Assembly: GCA_037833965.1 (NCBI GenBank)
Contig: AP031356.1
Span: 2,378,501 to 2,442,500 of the forward strand
Source: Marchantia polymorpha subsp. ruderalis
Taxonomy: Eukaryota; Streptophyta; Marchantiopsida; Marchantiales; Marchantiaceae
Direction of reading: 5' to 3'
Length of the DNA: 64,000 nt
The notes under the pieces are model-generated. The model had not been told where the DNA came from and did not search any database. It was given only the letters and a program-made list of their open reading frames with translations. The first letter of the stretch is position 1; every line of letters starts with the position of its first letter. Positions 49,524-61,275 of the stretch are shown here, one piece after another. The position numbers and the translations under genes are program-made.

Positions 49524-52500
49524 ATGAAGGAGCCAGAGCTCGTGATCAGAGGGTCGAGCTCTCGGGGAGCGTCTCCGGAGACAGTTCTGTCGGAGCACCA
49601 GGCGCTGGGGGCAGCCGTGGTGAAGGCGCAGAAGGTCAGAGATTCTCGCAAGCTAAGCTGGGTGGGGTACGAGGATTTGATCAAGAGCAGGCCCGGAGAA
49701 GACTTTGGCAGGTCCCTGAGCGTGAGCCCGAACGGAGCATCCCGTCGATCTTCTCGACTCGCTTCGCCGGACACCAGTCGAGCACCCTCGAGAGGCCCGT
49801 CTCCGGTGGAATCCGCAGCAGCAGGAGCAGCAGGCCCGCCATCATCTCAACAACCCCGAAGGCCTTCGCCTGTCGACATCCGGGCCAGTTTTCTGCAAGA
49901 TCCTCCGGATCTTTACTCGTTTCCCAAATCGAAAACCCATGTCAGGTTCTCGGCGTCTCTGCCCAATTTGCCCATCGAGTCGTCTCCGACTCGGCGAGGC
50001 TCGCCGGGGAGCCCAGAGCTTCAAGTGGGACCGGTTCCGCCATCGTCACCGGGGCTTCCGAGCCCGAAATTGCAACGCCCCTCGTTAGTGGGGCTGTTGA
50101 CCGAACATGATCGGAATTCGATCTTCGGTGCTCCACAGCAAGAGCCAGAGGCTGGGATCAAGATCACCTCCACTCCCCGTGTGCCTGGCGATGAAGCGTG
50201 GAGGGAGGGCAACGATGCTGATCCTCCGCCCGTGCAAGAGAGGCTCGAGAAACAGGGATTGCTGTTCAATGTCCCTGATTATTTGGCATCTCTTCGAGGC
50301 TATTCCCGCGACGGCGATGGAGGGCATCCGGTGCTGGGTCCTCGGCCTTCGAACGTCGCAGGAGTTCCGGTGATGGCCAGCCATCGACGAAGCACCTTCG
50401 TCCGAGCTGTGGAGGCCGTTACCAGCCTCGGGGCCACAGTCCTCGCCCCCAGTACCGAGAGGAGGACCAGCAAGTACGTCACCACCGCTGCCCGGAAAAA
50501 CAGCACTGTGATCGTCCCTGTCAATGCCAAGCAATGGCTGCTGCAGTCCTTGAGGATGCAAGATTGGGAGCTCCGTGAGTTATTCGATCAGGTTAGACTG
50601 CATTGATGCCATATCATGGCCAGACCTTCTTCCCGATTGCGATTGTTTCTTCAGCTCGAGCATTTGGAGGATCGTAGGAAAGTCCACGCGCTCGAATCTC
50701 AGATCGTAAGATGAGAATGATTCCTACACGAAAAGGTATCGAAATGTGTGATGTATTAGGACAATAGGTAAGAGATTATGATGTCTCGAAAGCGATGAGC
50801 TGGAGGAGCTGAAGTTGTTGGGTAAAGTATGTTTTTTTCACAATTGTGATGATTACAAGGTACACTGACTGCAGAAGAAGTGAGCTGACTTCTGAATCTT
50901 GAGTGTCTATTCTGATGGTAAACTGTTGTGATTAACCATACTGTCGTTTCACAATGTCTGCAGATGGAAATGATACCGCAACTAGCTGCAGACCACGTGA
51001 GAGAGGTGCGAGCAGAGTGGGAATCCTTGGAAGCTCGATCTCTGAAGGTTCCACCGGAGGCAGACATGCTCCTCAAGGATCAGCAGCTGCTAGAGAGTAC
51101 CAAAAATCTTCTCCGGCGCTTCATCGCTGTGGTGTCTACTGATGAAGGCGTGCAGGAAACACAAAAGCTGCCTCCACAGGGAACACCAGATCTCAGCATG
51201 GGAACAACCACATCAGAACAGGGTGATGGTCACATGCAGGACTCCATGGATAAGGACGACACTGAAGCTTCTCGGGAGCAAATCAGGAAAGAGAGAGATT
51301 CATTCGTCTCCAGTGCCTCTCCTTGGCAGAATCGAGGCTCTTTGTCTCCCGTTCAAATGCCTCCACGAGAAAGGTCTGGGAGCGTCTTGGGACGACCTGT
51401 TTGTCCTGCGTGCGGACGAATGGATACTTCAGCTCCCAACACGATCATCAGAGGAAGAGTTTTACCAAGGGAGAGCGTCTACCAAGAAAGAGCACCATCG
51501 ATCCCTCACCAGAATCTTCCGTCTTTCATTCCCTTTGAAGACTATGTCGTTAAACAGTCCGTGGTGAAGGTAAAATTTTGACATCGATAAGAATTGTTCA
51601 TGACAGCTGTAGAAGAAAGTCCAAGTAATTGTTTCTAATAACATTCGTACGTTATCCTACGTTTCATGGTTGGTACCCTGGTCTTGTGGTTGAGTCATTA
51701 CCAGCGTCTTTGGCTTGCAACCACCTGTGTCCTAACTCTCGGAATTACTCATTTGTGATCATAGCCGACTGGAAAGTCCGACCAGTTTAAGACGACATAC
51801 AGTCCATTGGACAAACGTTGGTACACAGTTCTTTTTCCTGCATTACAGGTGATCTTTCGTCAGCATCTGAGAAGCTTGTAAGTCCAGTCTGTACCTAGAA
51901 TAACCAGAATTGCTTAGGACAAGAGATTAGAATTTTTAATCTTTTCACATTTCAGACATGCTTTGTCATCTGACGAGAAGTAAGAAAATCCTGTGCACTG
52001 TTTCTTGCTTACTCAAATGCAATCAGTTTCTGAGGCGCTGAAAACAGTATACGAGAAGAGAAGGTAAATAAAAGAAGAACTTTGGTAAATAAGAGAAGGA
52101 CTTTGAAGACATTGATGAAGGATTTATGCAGCCAGGAAAAAGAGAGGACGTCACCTTGCTCAGCGAATGGCTTATGCATGCAAGTCAAAAAAATGGCGTG
52201 GAGGATGCTGATGGTCATTTTTCAAATGTTGAAACAGCTTTCGTTCTGCATTGTATAGCATTTTTGGAGATAGTGCGGCAGGTGCAATTTACTCTCACAA
52301 ACCATTTTCAACGTTATCATAGGGCGAAACCATGTCCTCTGTCCACATGTACCAAACCCACAAGTCATCTGAGTCCATCGTCCGTTCTGCTATTTCCATC
52401 GGGATATGAGTCCAGAATATAAGAAGTCATATCACTTCATATTACGGCCCTCAAGCTGGTTTTCAATTGTGAGGTATGTGTCGCGGTTCTTACATAGTAC

Positions 52501-52801
52501 ACGACGTTTCTGAAGAAGTTGTCCTGACAAGAATGTTAGTCGTTGTTTAAATTTTGGGCGGGCAAGCTAGCAGTGCTTGAAGACAAATCTTGAGAAATTC
52601 CCGTCCCAGGTTTACTTTGATAATGCATCATCATATCACCACTAAAACGATGTATTGCTCTTTTTCTGTAATTGTTGTCTTTGCGACGTTGCTGAATGTG
52701 TGCGAAGGATACTTGATTGTGACCAGGTTCGCATTCACTGTGAAGAGAGAGGAGACATGATTTTGCATGTCTGGCGGCAACTGCTCCGGATTTTCAACCA
52801 G
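49524..52801 (+). CDS. axonemal-type protein, N-terminal part (dynein-light-chain-like motif)
   Basis: Exons supported by open frame, GT-AG sites and phase: 49524-50591, 50655-50705, 50964-51569, 51765-51877, 51956-51979, then 52096-52281 and 52727-52801. The join between 51979 and 52096 is unresolved; a small piece around 52025-52061 (SEALKTVYEKRR) may belong there. The first 330 residues are Ser/Pro-rich and probably disordered (RRSSRLASPDTSRAPSRGPS). Then come helical segments (QWLLQSLRMQDWELRELFDQ, LLESTKNLLRRFIAVVS), a CPACG zinc-knuckle-like pair and LLSEWLMHASQKNG. The last two exons read FLEIVRQVRIHCEERGDMIL followed by HVWRQLLRIFNQ. The RQV-x3-C-x-ERG pattern is typical of axonemal dynein light chain p28/AXDND1-like proteins, so a role in the sperm flagellum is inferred. 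It may continue into the coding region starting at 53125 as one gene. Confidence 0.6.
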
Positions 52802-52935
52802 GTTCATTTTCTTCCGGGTTAGCTACTGCGCTTCCTCAACGTATCTGTGCTAAAACGCAAACCAAAAATGATGTGAAAGCCACTCGCTGATCTTAACTCC
52901 CCTGAGATATCCGATGGTCCAGCATAACAGCAAGA

Positions 52936-52950
52936 TCCATATATATACCA
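52936..52950 (+). promoter_or_regulatory. possible TATA box
   Basis: CCATATATATACC lies about 175 bases before ATG 53125. If used, the downstream EF-hand part would be its own gene. If not, it is simply intronic sequence between 52801 and about 53131. Confidence 0.3.
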
Positions 52951-53124
52951 CACGGTACACTTTGCTATGTATATGAACTGAATCAATGATATAGTGGTGC
53001 TGTATAAGGTGATGTGTTGACACTACAACAGGGTATCTGACTACACCGTTGTGAGTTGAGAGGCTTCTTGTTTGTGTGTTGAAGTTCCACTCGCCTCTTG
53101 CATTGAAGTTTTACTCGTTCATTG

Positions 53125-56100
53125 ATGAAGACAATGATACGAGCCGAACCCAAAGTAATAGCTATGGAAGAGGAGATCAACAAACTCAAAGAGGTCAACA
53201 AAAAGGACGCCGCCGAGATCAAGAAACTAACGGCTAGCTTTGAAAAAACCACCAAGTCTCTTCATGATGTGGAGGAGAAACTGAAGATCAAAATCGTAGA
53301 AGTTACCAAAATGAAGCGATGCAGGTTATGTGTGGCTGGGAACATGACTCCGCGTAGTAGAGAAACGTATATTAGGAAGTCTATGCTTAAGAGATACTCG
53401 CAGCTAGCAGGGGTTCAAGCAGCAGGACTTCTGGGAGCTGATGGCAAAGACAAGACACGTGCTGAACTTTTCCAAGATGCTCTGGTTGAGAGCGATCAAG
53501 AGTCTGCTAGAGGAGCGAAAATAGGTAAGGATGGAAAGCCATTAGCGGGAACTGATCAACAGATCCCGACTGATGGTACTGGTGGCGCTGGTGTTGCTGA
53601 TGGAGAAGGATTTGCTGGCTCTGGTAGTGCTGGAGTTGGAGGTGCTGCTGGAAGTGGTGCAGGATCACAAACTACTGAAAGTGGAGTTGGAGGTGCCGCC
53701 GGAAGTGGTGGAGGATCACAAATTATAGAAACTGGAAAATACAAATCCACCACTGTCATTACCTTCTTGCGTGCCGCCCTTCTAAAGCGTTCCCAACGAC
53801 CTACCTTAGATGAGGCTGCAAAGAAAACAGTAGAAGACGATATGGCTGCACTTGGCTTAAGTCTAGTACAGGCTAGTGTAGACAAGGAGGAGAAGGAGAC
53901 CCAGACCGATGAAGTGACAATCAAGGAGCCGAGTGAGTTTGCCAGTGTTTTGAAGAGATCTTTTAGTTGTCCAGCCAGAATGTTCTGGGTTGAAGAACTA
54001 ATTTCAGATGAACAACGTGAAAGACACAGATCGTGGATGGAAGAGCAAGGCTTAGTACCTCCAGAATCTAGTGAAAAAGTCCAAGCAGATGAAGAGAAGT
54101 CTGGAGAGGGTGACGATGACGAGGTTGAGATAGTTGTCGCAGATAGAGCAATTAGGCAGCCTGAAGGGGAGGAAGCTTCGGCCTTAGCAGCAGGAGAAGG
54201 GGGAATGAAGGGAGAGAAGAGAAGCTTTGGGCAGGTTCACAAGGCAATGAAGAAACAAGTGAATAAACTGGCAACTGAGACATTAGATGCTCTCGGGGCC
54301 CTTGGAGAAGAAATCACTCAGTTGGCAGGAGGATCAGGCGCGGACGTAGCTTTCAGAATGGCAGCATTGATTTCTAAGTGGAAAAAGGTGGCCAAAGCAA
54401 CCGGTCCAGGGCTACCTCGATCTCCAAGAGATGGCGGTTCAGACGATGCTGGAGGAGAGGGTGGTGCAGGGGGATTTGGAGCAGGTTGGGGGCTAGGGGG
54501 AGGAGGAGGAGGAGGCGGAGAATCTGGAGCTAGTGGAGATACAAGTGAAGATTTTGAATGGGAAGATTTTGATGAAGAAGGAGAAGATGGAGATGGAAGA
54601 GGAAGGCGTAAGAGAAGGGGCAGAGGTGCCGGTAGAAAAACTTCGTCCACAGGAGTAGGTGAAGACGGAAGCACAGGGGCTGGACGGACAAGAAGGAGTC
54701 TCCTTGGTCTTGATAGAGACACTGGTGGCAAGTCTAAGAGATTACCAGGAAAATCCACTACGTATGCAACTTGAACCACCTCTGGCAATCTCGCATTAAC
54801 ATCCAATGAATCTCTTCAATTCTCAGTTGACTTTATTTAACTCTGATATACACCTTTTCACCCCCCAAACCTACAAGTTTGCTCTTAACTGAGGGACTTG
54901 TCTTTAGATCTTAAAAGTCTTGGTAAAAATGACGAACTCAGATTGATCTAGCAATCTGGTGCACAGATGTCGTTCTGTGATCTTACGACTTCCAAGGAAG
55001 ATAGTCCGGTTTAGCCTGAACAAGAATAAGAACTCAGAAGGAAAGAACGGAATCGGTGTCCAACATTCATTCATCTGTTATTATACGTAATTATATCTCT
55101 AAGTTTGCCGAAGAGAACATGTATTTGGCACCTTACAATCCAATTTCATCAAATACTGGACATTTTACTTGAGGACATTTTTCTCATGTGAAAGAGAATG
55201 ACCGAACTTACACAATTCTCACCCTTTTAAGCGGAAAGGCACGTTGACCATCCCGTGTACCTAGAAGTCCTCTCCACTAAATGCATAGGAGGACAATGCA
55301 AGGATGGCCTGCTCCAAATGAGAATTTCTAACGGGACTGGATCATGAATGCAGTGCTGCCGCGTTCGAGTTAGGTAAACTCGTGCCCCTTGGCTTCGCGA
55401 AGATGATGAATATAAACACACCTCCCAAGGTCGTCAAGTTTTTCAACGAAAGGCAGGTGAGGGTTTGGAATGTTAAAATTGTGAACTTGCTACTTAGTTT
55501 GCTTCGTCACGGATGAAAGGTTTTCTGCTTTCATACCTTGAAACAATGTGTTTCACTTTTAAAGTTAGGGTAGGTTTTGTGTACACTGTGAATAGGAATG
55601 TCATCTCAGGCTAGTCGCCTCTCTTTCCGGGTATGTTTTAAATCTTGACATACTATATTTTGCAGCTGACCAAACTCATCACATCGGTCTATGTTGCTAA
55701 AATCGATGCCGACGCTATCGACGATGTGTCAGACAACGAGCGCCAGTCATCATGTGAATTCGTTTACGATTTTATGCTCAACTTGTATGGTTTGAAGAGG
55801 CTGGCAGAGTCCGCTGTTTGGGGACTTTTCAAAAAAATTAAGTATCTCCAACAGCAGAAAAAGATAGACAAGGCTCACAAGGTAGGCCATGACCTATTCC
55901 TCACACAAGGTACTTTCCAACGAATTTTGACACACATTTGTGTCCACACAGTGAAATCATCCATCATCGTCCACTTGTGGTTACACGAAAATGATACCAC
56001 GTAAACCAATTCTGTCAAACCCATACATATATATTTATAAAATATAAAATAATGTTTCGGTTCCTGGTCATGTCAGATCTCAAAAGACAATTGGAACCCT

Positions 56101-59100
56101 TATAGCAGTACTTCAAACGTAAGTCCTGCTTCTCCTTCACTTAAGTTTCGTGAAAATGTACACACGGTAGTAGAACTTGAAGGTCGTATGAACATATCTG
56201 CCCTTCGAGTCCCTCCGAGCGCACTCACTTTCTCACTTCCTTCAAAACCCTTGCGAGTGCATCAAATACATCAAAAATTGAAGTGGTCAACCCCACGGAG
56301 AGAAACTCTACCGAAAGCCCAAACTTTGCCAGCAATGTTTCATCTGATATGAAAAGAAAGCGTCTGGTTCGCCGACCCCTGTCTGCGGCAAGCCTGAAAG
56401 GAAGTTGCTTGATACAAGCAAAAGCTATTCCAATTACCCCTTACGCGCATATCCCAACGTTCCTGAAGGGTAAGAAGTTAGCAGCCAGACTCTGTCACTC
56501 TCCTGACGTCTCCTGGCCAAAATTCCCATCACGGTCTCCCGATCTCGACGGAAGCAGGTGAGTGTCAGTGACCAAATAGCATAAAGCTGCAAGCAAGTTG
56601 CATGACCGTAGTCATGGATCCAAGTCCCGTTTACTCATCCATGAGATCCACTGAAGCTTTCTTCGCAGACTTTTTCTTCTTCTTTCCTTTGCCATCAGGC
56701 TTTTTAGCTGGCGGATCAGGTGCCGGAAGGGTATTAGTCAAGTGCTGCTGGATTGCAGCAAAGGGATCTGTCTGAAACTCGGGATGAGCTAGCACAGCAG
56801 CGAGCTGCTTCGTTTCTTTCACCACCACTTTCTGGTGAGATTTTCTGGTTAACTGCTTCTTTTTAAAAGACAGCGGAGATGCTATTACTTCTTCTTGAGT
56901 GGGTAGACTGTCAAGCAGAGATGACAAACTGCTCAATGCCTTCGCTTTCTCTCTGGTCCTCTTCCGCTTCTTCCCTATGGTTTTCTTCACGGACAGCTTC
57001 TGATTGTCTTGCAACTTGTTGATAAACCGCAGCTGCTTATCCTGCTTTCGAACTTTACTAGACTCCTTGGCTGCGTCTCCATCGCCAGCGTTCTTGATAC
57101 TCTTCACAGACTTCGCTTTCTTTGCTTTCACTTTCGCCTTCATGTTGTTCGCTCACATCCACATACGACAATGCCTGAAACATAGAGGACAGGGAAAGCC
57201 ATTGTGATTAGTTCAGCACAAAACCTTCCATCCTCCTCAAAAGGGACTCGAAATACGACAACTTCGACTTTCATCGACAACAGGTTTGCTTGCACCGCTC
57301 TTACTTAATCGCTACCTCAGCTCCGATCAAAGGAGCTTAAAATTAAGCTCACAAACAGATGTATCCAACTGACTTGATGCGTTACTGACCAAGTGCCCGC
57401 GGTTTGCCAGGCAAGAATGTTCAACCGCTTCTGCGGTATGGACGACAACAAATTCTACAGTGAGCGTGACTTATATCTTTACCTGAAAGTGTTGGCAAAG
57501 GGAATGTCCAAGGCTGGACTATTTTATCCGTCAGAGCTAGACGATGGAATAAGCTACGTCAATTGTGTTTGGGCTGAAACACTTGCAGAGGAACCAACTC
57601 TAGTCGAGTACTTGGGGTCACAAGCTGCGGCGACAGACTTTATAAACCAATTTGTGGCCACCCATGCGGTCGCGGACAAAGTATCACTAGAGGTAACACT
57701 GCTAAGGAACTCTGTCTCCCAGAGCTGAGGCTTGTACCACTCTGCAGGCTTCTGAACAACCGCGAAAGAAAAACTAACTGGCGTAAAATGTAGTACCCCA
57801 CACTGGACTTATGCATTTGCTGCGTGAAATGTGTTATCAATTGAAAAGAATAAAAACTGCACAGCTTGTCAAATTATACGCGGTCTTATGAGCAGAGAAT
57901 GATGATGCGCAAATGTGACAACAAAGTGACACCTTCCTTGTGAAAGAGTGAAGCTGAAATGACGGCAGGCACGCTTGAAACCTTTAAGCCAGTCCGGGCT
58001 AGCCACTGACGATGTAAAGTCAGGCACGAAAGTACATCTCTTTGCCTAATTTTAAGCACTCAATCTTCATCCTTCATTCTTCAGGTGAAGAAAATAACTA
58101 AGTCACAAAATGTTAAGAGAATCGACTTCGATGAGCTGATGGAAGCGATACTTGAGAAGGGTTCTATCCAATCAGTAAGTCTATTCCATTCCCTATGACT
58201 CTAGAATAACTTCCCAAAGCATGTTCATTACCTTCTTTGACGGAGACTCATTCCTATGAGATATAATATTATTTGTTTGGATAGAAGAATAACTTCTAGG
58301 AAACTCATCAGACATAGGGGAAAAAAAAGGAAGAAAGAACAATAGATAGAGACTAATGCACTACCGTATCGGGGGAGACCTGTGGCCTGATTTTTATTCG
58401 TCTTACAGCAAGTGGTCATGGTGCCGAGGAAAAACAAGACTAAAGAGAAACCGAAAGCACCACTCACTGCAGAAAAGGTCAGTCAGAATCCAACAAATCC
58501 CAGGTTCGACGATTTACTAATATTCATACCAACATAAAGAGGCCACTTTGCAGTTCTTTATTGATCTTCATTCGAAAAGAACTCCACTGTATGACTGATA
58601 TAATGAAAGGCTTGAGAACACAGAACGAGGTACTGTTGGTTAGAATGTACGTGACGAACTATCTCATCGATGACTGAATTTTTAAAACTCCTATATCTTG
58701 TTTGATGATGGCAGAGGCAAGCTCTAGAAAACCTCTTCACAGCAGGTGACGCGAACCAGGATGGTGTCCTGACGTTTACAGAGTTCCGTGAGATACTAAG
58801 CAGTGCAGATGCATCAATTTCACAGCAAGCAGCTCTAAGAATTTTCCGTGAAACCCTGCTCCTTGAACCTGAAGGAGGAGACAAGATCAGCCCTCTTGCT
58901 TTTGCAACAGTTGCTCACGACCATAACATTGCTGCTCCACCTTCTGTTATATACAATCTTCTGAAGAAGACATACCTTCAGGTACTTTCTAACTACGTGC
59001 ACTTTACTCAACGCGACCTTGTCGGTCTCTTGAACCAGCAAAGGACATGAACGCTAATGTTGACATAACCTTCTACCTTTTGACGCCTATGTTTGCAAAA

Positions 59101-59428
59101 CCTGACGTTCTTCTGTTTCTTACAGATCCAAGGGGATGTGAATGAAAACAAGGTGAAAGACGAGGCATCCAAAAAGGAATCAGATGAACTCAGAATGAAA
59201 CTGGCTACATTGATCGACGAGGCCAAGGAGGGCAAAACGGATGAAGCAGTGCAGACATTTAAGACGTACGTCCTCAAATTCTGTGGCGCAGACCAAGGAG
59301 AGGCAGAAGCAGAGGCAGAAGAAGAGCCACCTGAGGAAGAAACAGACGATGAGGAAGATGAGCCGGAACATCAAGAGCAACATGAGATCAGCATTCTGGA
59401 GGGGGAGGAAACTGATGATGCAGAATGA
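53125..59428 (+). CDS. coiled-coil, Gly-rich, EF-hand protein, probably axonemal
   Basis: Phase-matched exons: 53125-54761 (start uncertain; an acceptor at 53131 would continue the upstream gene), 55354-55456, 55666-55881, 56077-56118, probably 56220-56557, about 57410-57692, 58085-58174, 58409-58477, 58715-58981, 59126-59428. The join across 56557-57410 is not resolved. The N-terminal 60 residues form a coiled coil (MEEEINKLKEVNKKDAAEIK), then come CRLC, low-complexity Gly/Ala/Ser repeats (GVGGAAGSG twice), an acidic part and a poly-Gly run, then basic RGRRKRRGRG. The conserved-looking middle is FELGKLVPLGFAKMMNINTP and FVYDFMLNLYGLKRLAESAV. Later MFNRFCGMDDNKFYSERDLY leads to a canonical EF-hand loop DANQDGVLTFTE, and the end is Glu-rich (EAEAEAEEEPPEEET). 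The layout resembles ciliary calcium-binding proteins of algae and animals. I cannot name an ortholog. Confidence 0.7.
54780..55353 (+). other. intron of the EF-hand gene
   Basis: The frame from 53125 can run on to a stop at 54774, but a donor at 54762 (AC|GTATGC) and an acceptor at 55353 (TGCAG|T) join the two halves in phase and continue with AAAFELGKLVPLG. I therefore treat the stop as intronic. Confidence 0.6.
56631..57143 (-). CDS. SLX9: ribosome biogenesis protein SLX9-like
   Basis: An intact single-exon frame of 170 codons starting at a true ATG. The protein is strongly basic, with Lys-rich ends. The SLX9/FAM207A pattern is visible: RFINKLQDNQKLSVKKT, then KKRKRTREKAKALSSLSSLL with DSLP after it (residues about 60-82), and near the end LAAVLAHPEFQTDPFAAIQQ followed by HLTNTL, the conserved FxxxPFAAIxxHL motif of this family. 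SLX9 acts in the nucleolus in 40S subunit maturation (35S/20S pre-rRNA processing and export in yeast). It lies antisense inside the intron between about 56557 and 57410 of the EF-hand gene, ending about 75 bases from the preceding exon. A lack of introns would fit a retrocopy, though the open frame and motif suggest function. Confidence 0.8.
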   Translation of the reverse strand: MKAKVKAKKAKSVKSIKNAGDGDAAKESSKVRKQDKQLRFINKLQDNQKLSVKKTIGKKRKRTREKAKALSSLSSLLDSLPTQEEVIASPLSFKKKQLTRKSHQKVVVKETKQLAAVLAHPEFQTDPFAAIQQHLTNTLPAPDPPAKKPDGKGKKKKKSAKKASVDLMDE

Positions 59429-59636
59429 TAATCATGGGTGCTTTCGTGTGTAGCTTACGAGTAGGAAACAGACGAGCACAACGCCAGTATTAACAATTTT
59501 GGAACATCAAGAGCAATACGAGATCAGCATTCTGGAGGGGGATAAAACTGATGAAGCAGAATGATGATCACAAATGTACTCGTGTGTGGCTTAGGAGCAG
59601 GAAGCAGACGAGCACAAAGCCAGTAATAACAATTTT
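59365..59636 (+). repeat. 136-bp tandem duplication across gene end and 3' UTR
   Basis: The sequence from GGAACATCAAGAGCAA at 59365 recurs at 59501. The unit covers the last 20 or so codons (ISILEGEETDDAE and stop) plus the start of the 3' UTR (AGCAGACGAGCACAA in the second copy, AACAGACGAGCACAA in the first). The second copy is diverged and lies downstream of the stop. Confidence 0.85.
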
Positions 59637-61216
59637 GAAAAAAACAATTCTGAGGCATTTTACCTTCATAGCACGACATCGCTAACCTACGTTATGTCGT
59701 GTTCGCGACAGAAAGCTTGAAAGTGCGGTACTTGCTGTCTACGAATGACTCTTTGGTGTAATTCGTTTCGCCACAGTGGCCTCTCGTTACCTCACACATC
59801 ACTTTCAAAGTCCATAAAACCTCCCCAGAGCAGAACTAGAAAACCAAAATAGGTACTATCCGCGAGATTCACGCTGACTTCGTTTAGTTGCTTACGCAGC
59901 GGACAATGCGATAAGCGAAACCGATCATGTATGCTGGAGGTGATTTGCCGGAGGGTGGCAAACTAAACTGTAAGCGGAAGAAGTCTCCATTGAACATCTG
60001 TACAGTGAACTCGTTATATAGTGTAAGGGCAGGCTCCAAAGGCGATTAGTTCTGATGTGATGCATTAGTTCAATCACCCTCCGTCGAAGCCTTGAATGAC
60101 AGAGTGACTAAGCTCATGTCACAAAACCCAGCTCAACTCCCACTGCAAACAAAACCTTTCTGAGATAGGTGAACCTCAGAAGGTTAATGCTGCAGAAACG
60201 AAATGAGAGTTGGCACTTCAAATTGGACGCATTGGAAGAGATTCCACCGAGCTCGGTAGCTCAGATGAGCCTGCGTTAAGCACCATGATTTTCTCGGCAA
60301 AAGTCTTGGAGCTGTGCCTACCTGTAAAAAAAATCTAAGTATCCACAATTTTGCTCAAATGAAGTTTAGGGACGAAGTATCAACCATGTGATTATGGTCT
60401 GGAAACTTAATACCAAAATAGGTGAGGTTTGAAGCTGTATTGCAGAGTGCCCAGGTAACCGACCCATATCCAATTTCTGGGGATTGTGAAGACACCTGGC
60501 AAAAGCGATACATCTGCCTTCTTTCCAAAAACGTGAAAAGCCGTCGAGTAGAGCACTGAGGTTTTCTCCAATCACTCGAGAGGGGACCAAGAGAAGAAAA
60601 CCCGAGGCCCTCAAATTGGATCCGATTTCTTCAGCTGGCCCGCTCGCTAGACCAGCGCCGTTCAGATGCCATCGAGGAACAAAAACGACTGCTTCGGCCA
60701 TCAACAAGAGCTTAGAGTCCAGATACCACATGCCTAATCGACAATCGACAATCGAGCTACATTGCACACGAGCAAGAGCAATGCAGACAGACACCGCCAC
60801 CTCCACCCACCTGATTGTAAACGCCGAGCACGACGAAGACAAGCTCAACTTCTCCTCCTCCTCCTCCTCAACCCAGCACCGAAAGTCTCCTTCCCTCCCC
60901 TGGACGAATACAGAGCCTCCCTTCTCCTCGCGCCCCCAATTTCAACTCTACAGGAGAGAGAGAGAGAAGGAAACGAGGCACAGTCACACAGACGATCGAA
61001 TTGCAACCGAGAGCAACGTACTACTCCTCGACCACCACAATCATAAAATCTCAACCACTTCCGACCCAGAAAAAGCGTTCGACCCTCGCGATCGACTGAC
61101 TGACTCGATCCCGCACCCTCAACGAACAATGATCAGCTCTGCTCGTGATGATGCACCATCTCCTCTCATCTCATCTCATGGGCGCCCCGGCGGCGCTTCT
61201 CTGCACTCCTTCCTGT

Positions 61217-61275
61217 CAGTCAGTCCGTCAGTCTCCCAGTCTGTCAGTCAGTCTCTCTGTCTCTCTGTCTCTCGT
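61217..61275. repeat. GTCA/GTCT microsatellite
   Basis: Imperfect tetranucleotide run (GTCAGTCAGTCCGTCAGTCT and onward into CTGTCTCTCT). Confidence 0.85.

Noticed and set aside
54318..54806. Pro/Ser-rich minus frame opposite the Gly-rich exon
   Set aside because: Exact antisense shadow of the poly-Gly and Glu-rich plus-strand coding sequence.
60245..60320. tRNA-like D-arm string (CTCGGTAGCTCAGATGAGC)
   Set aside because: No anticodon stem, T-arm GGTTCGA or matching acceptor stem follows within tRNA distance.
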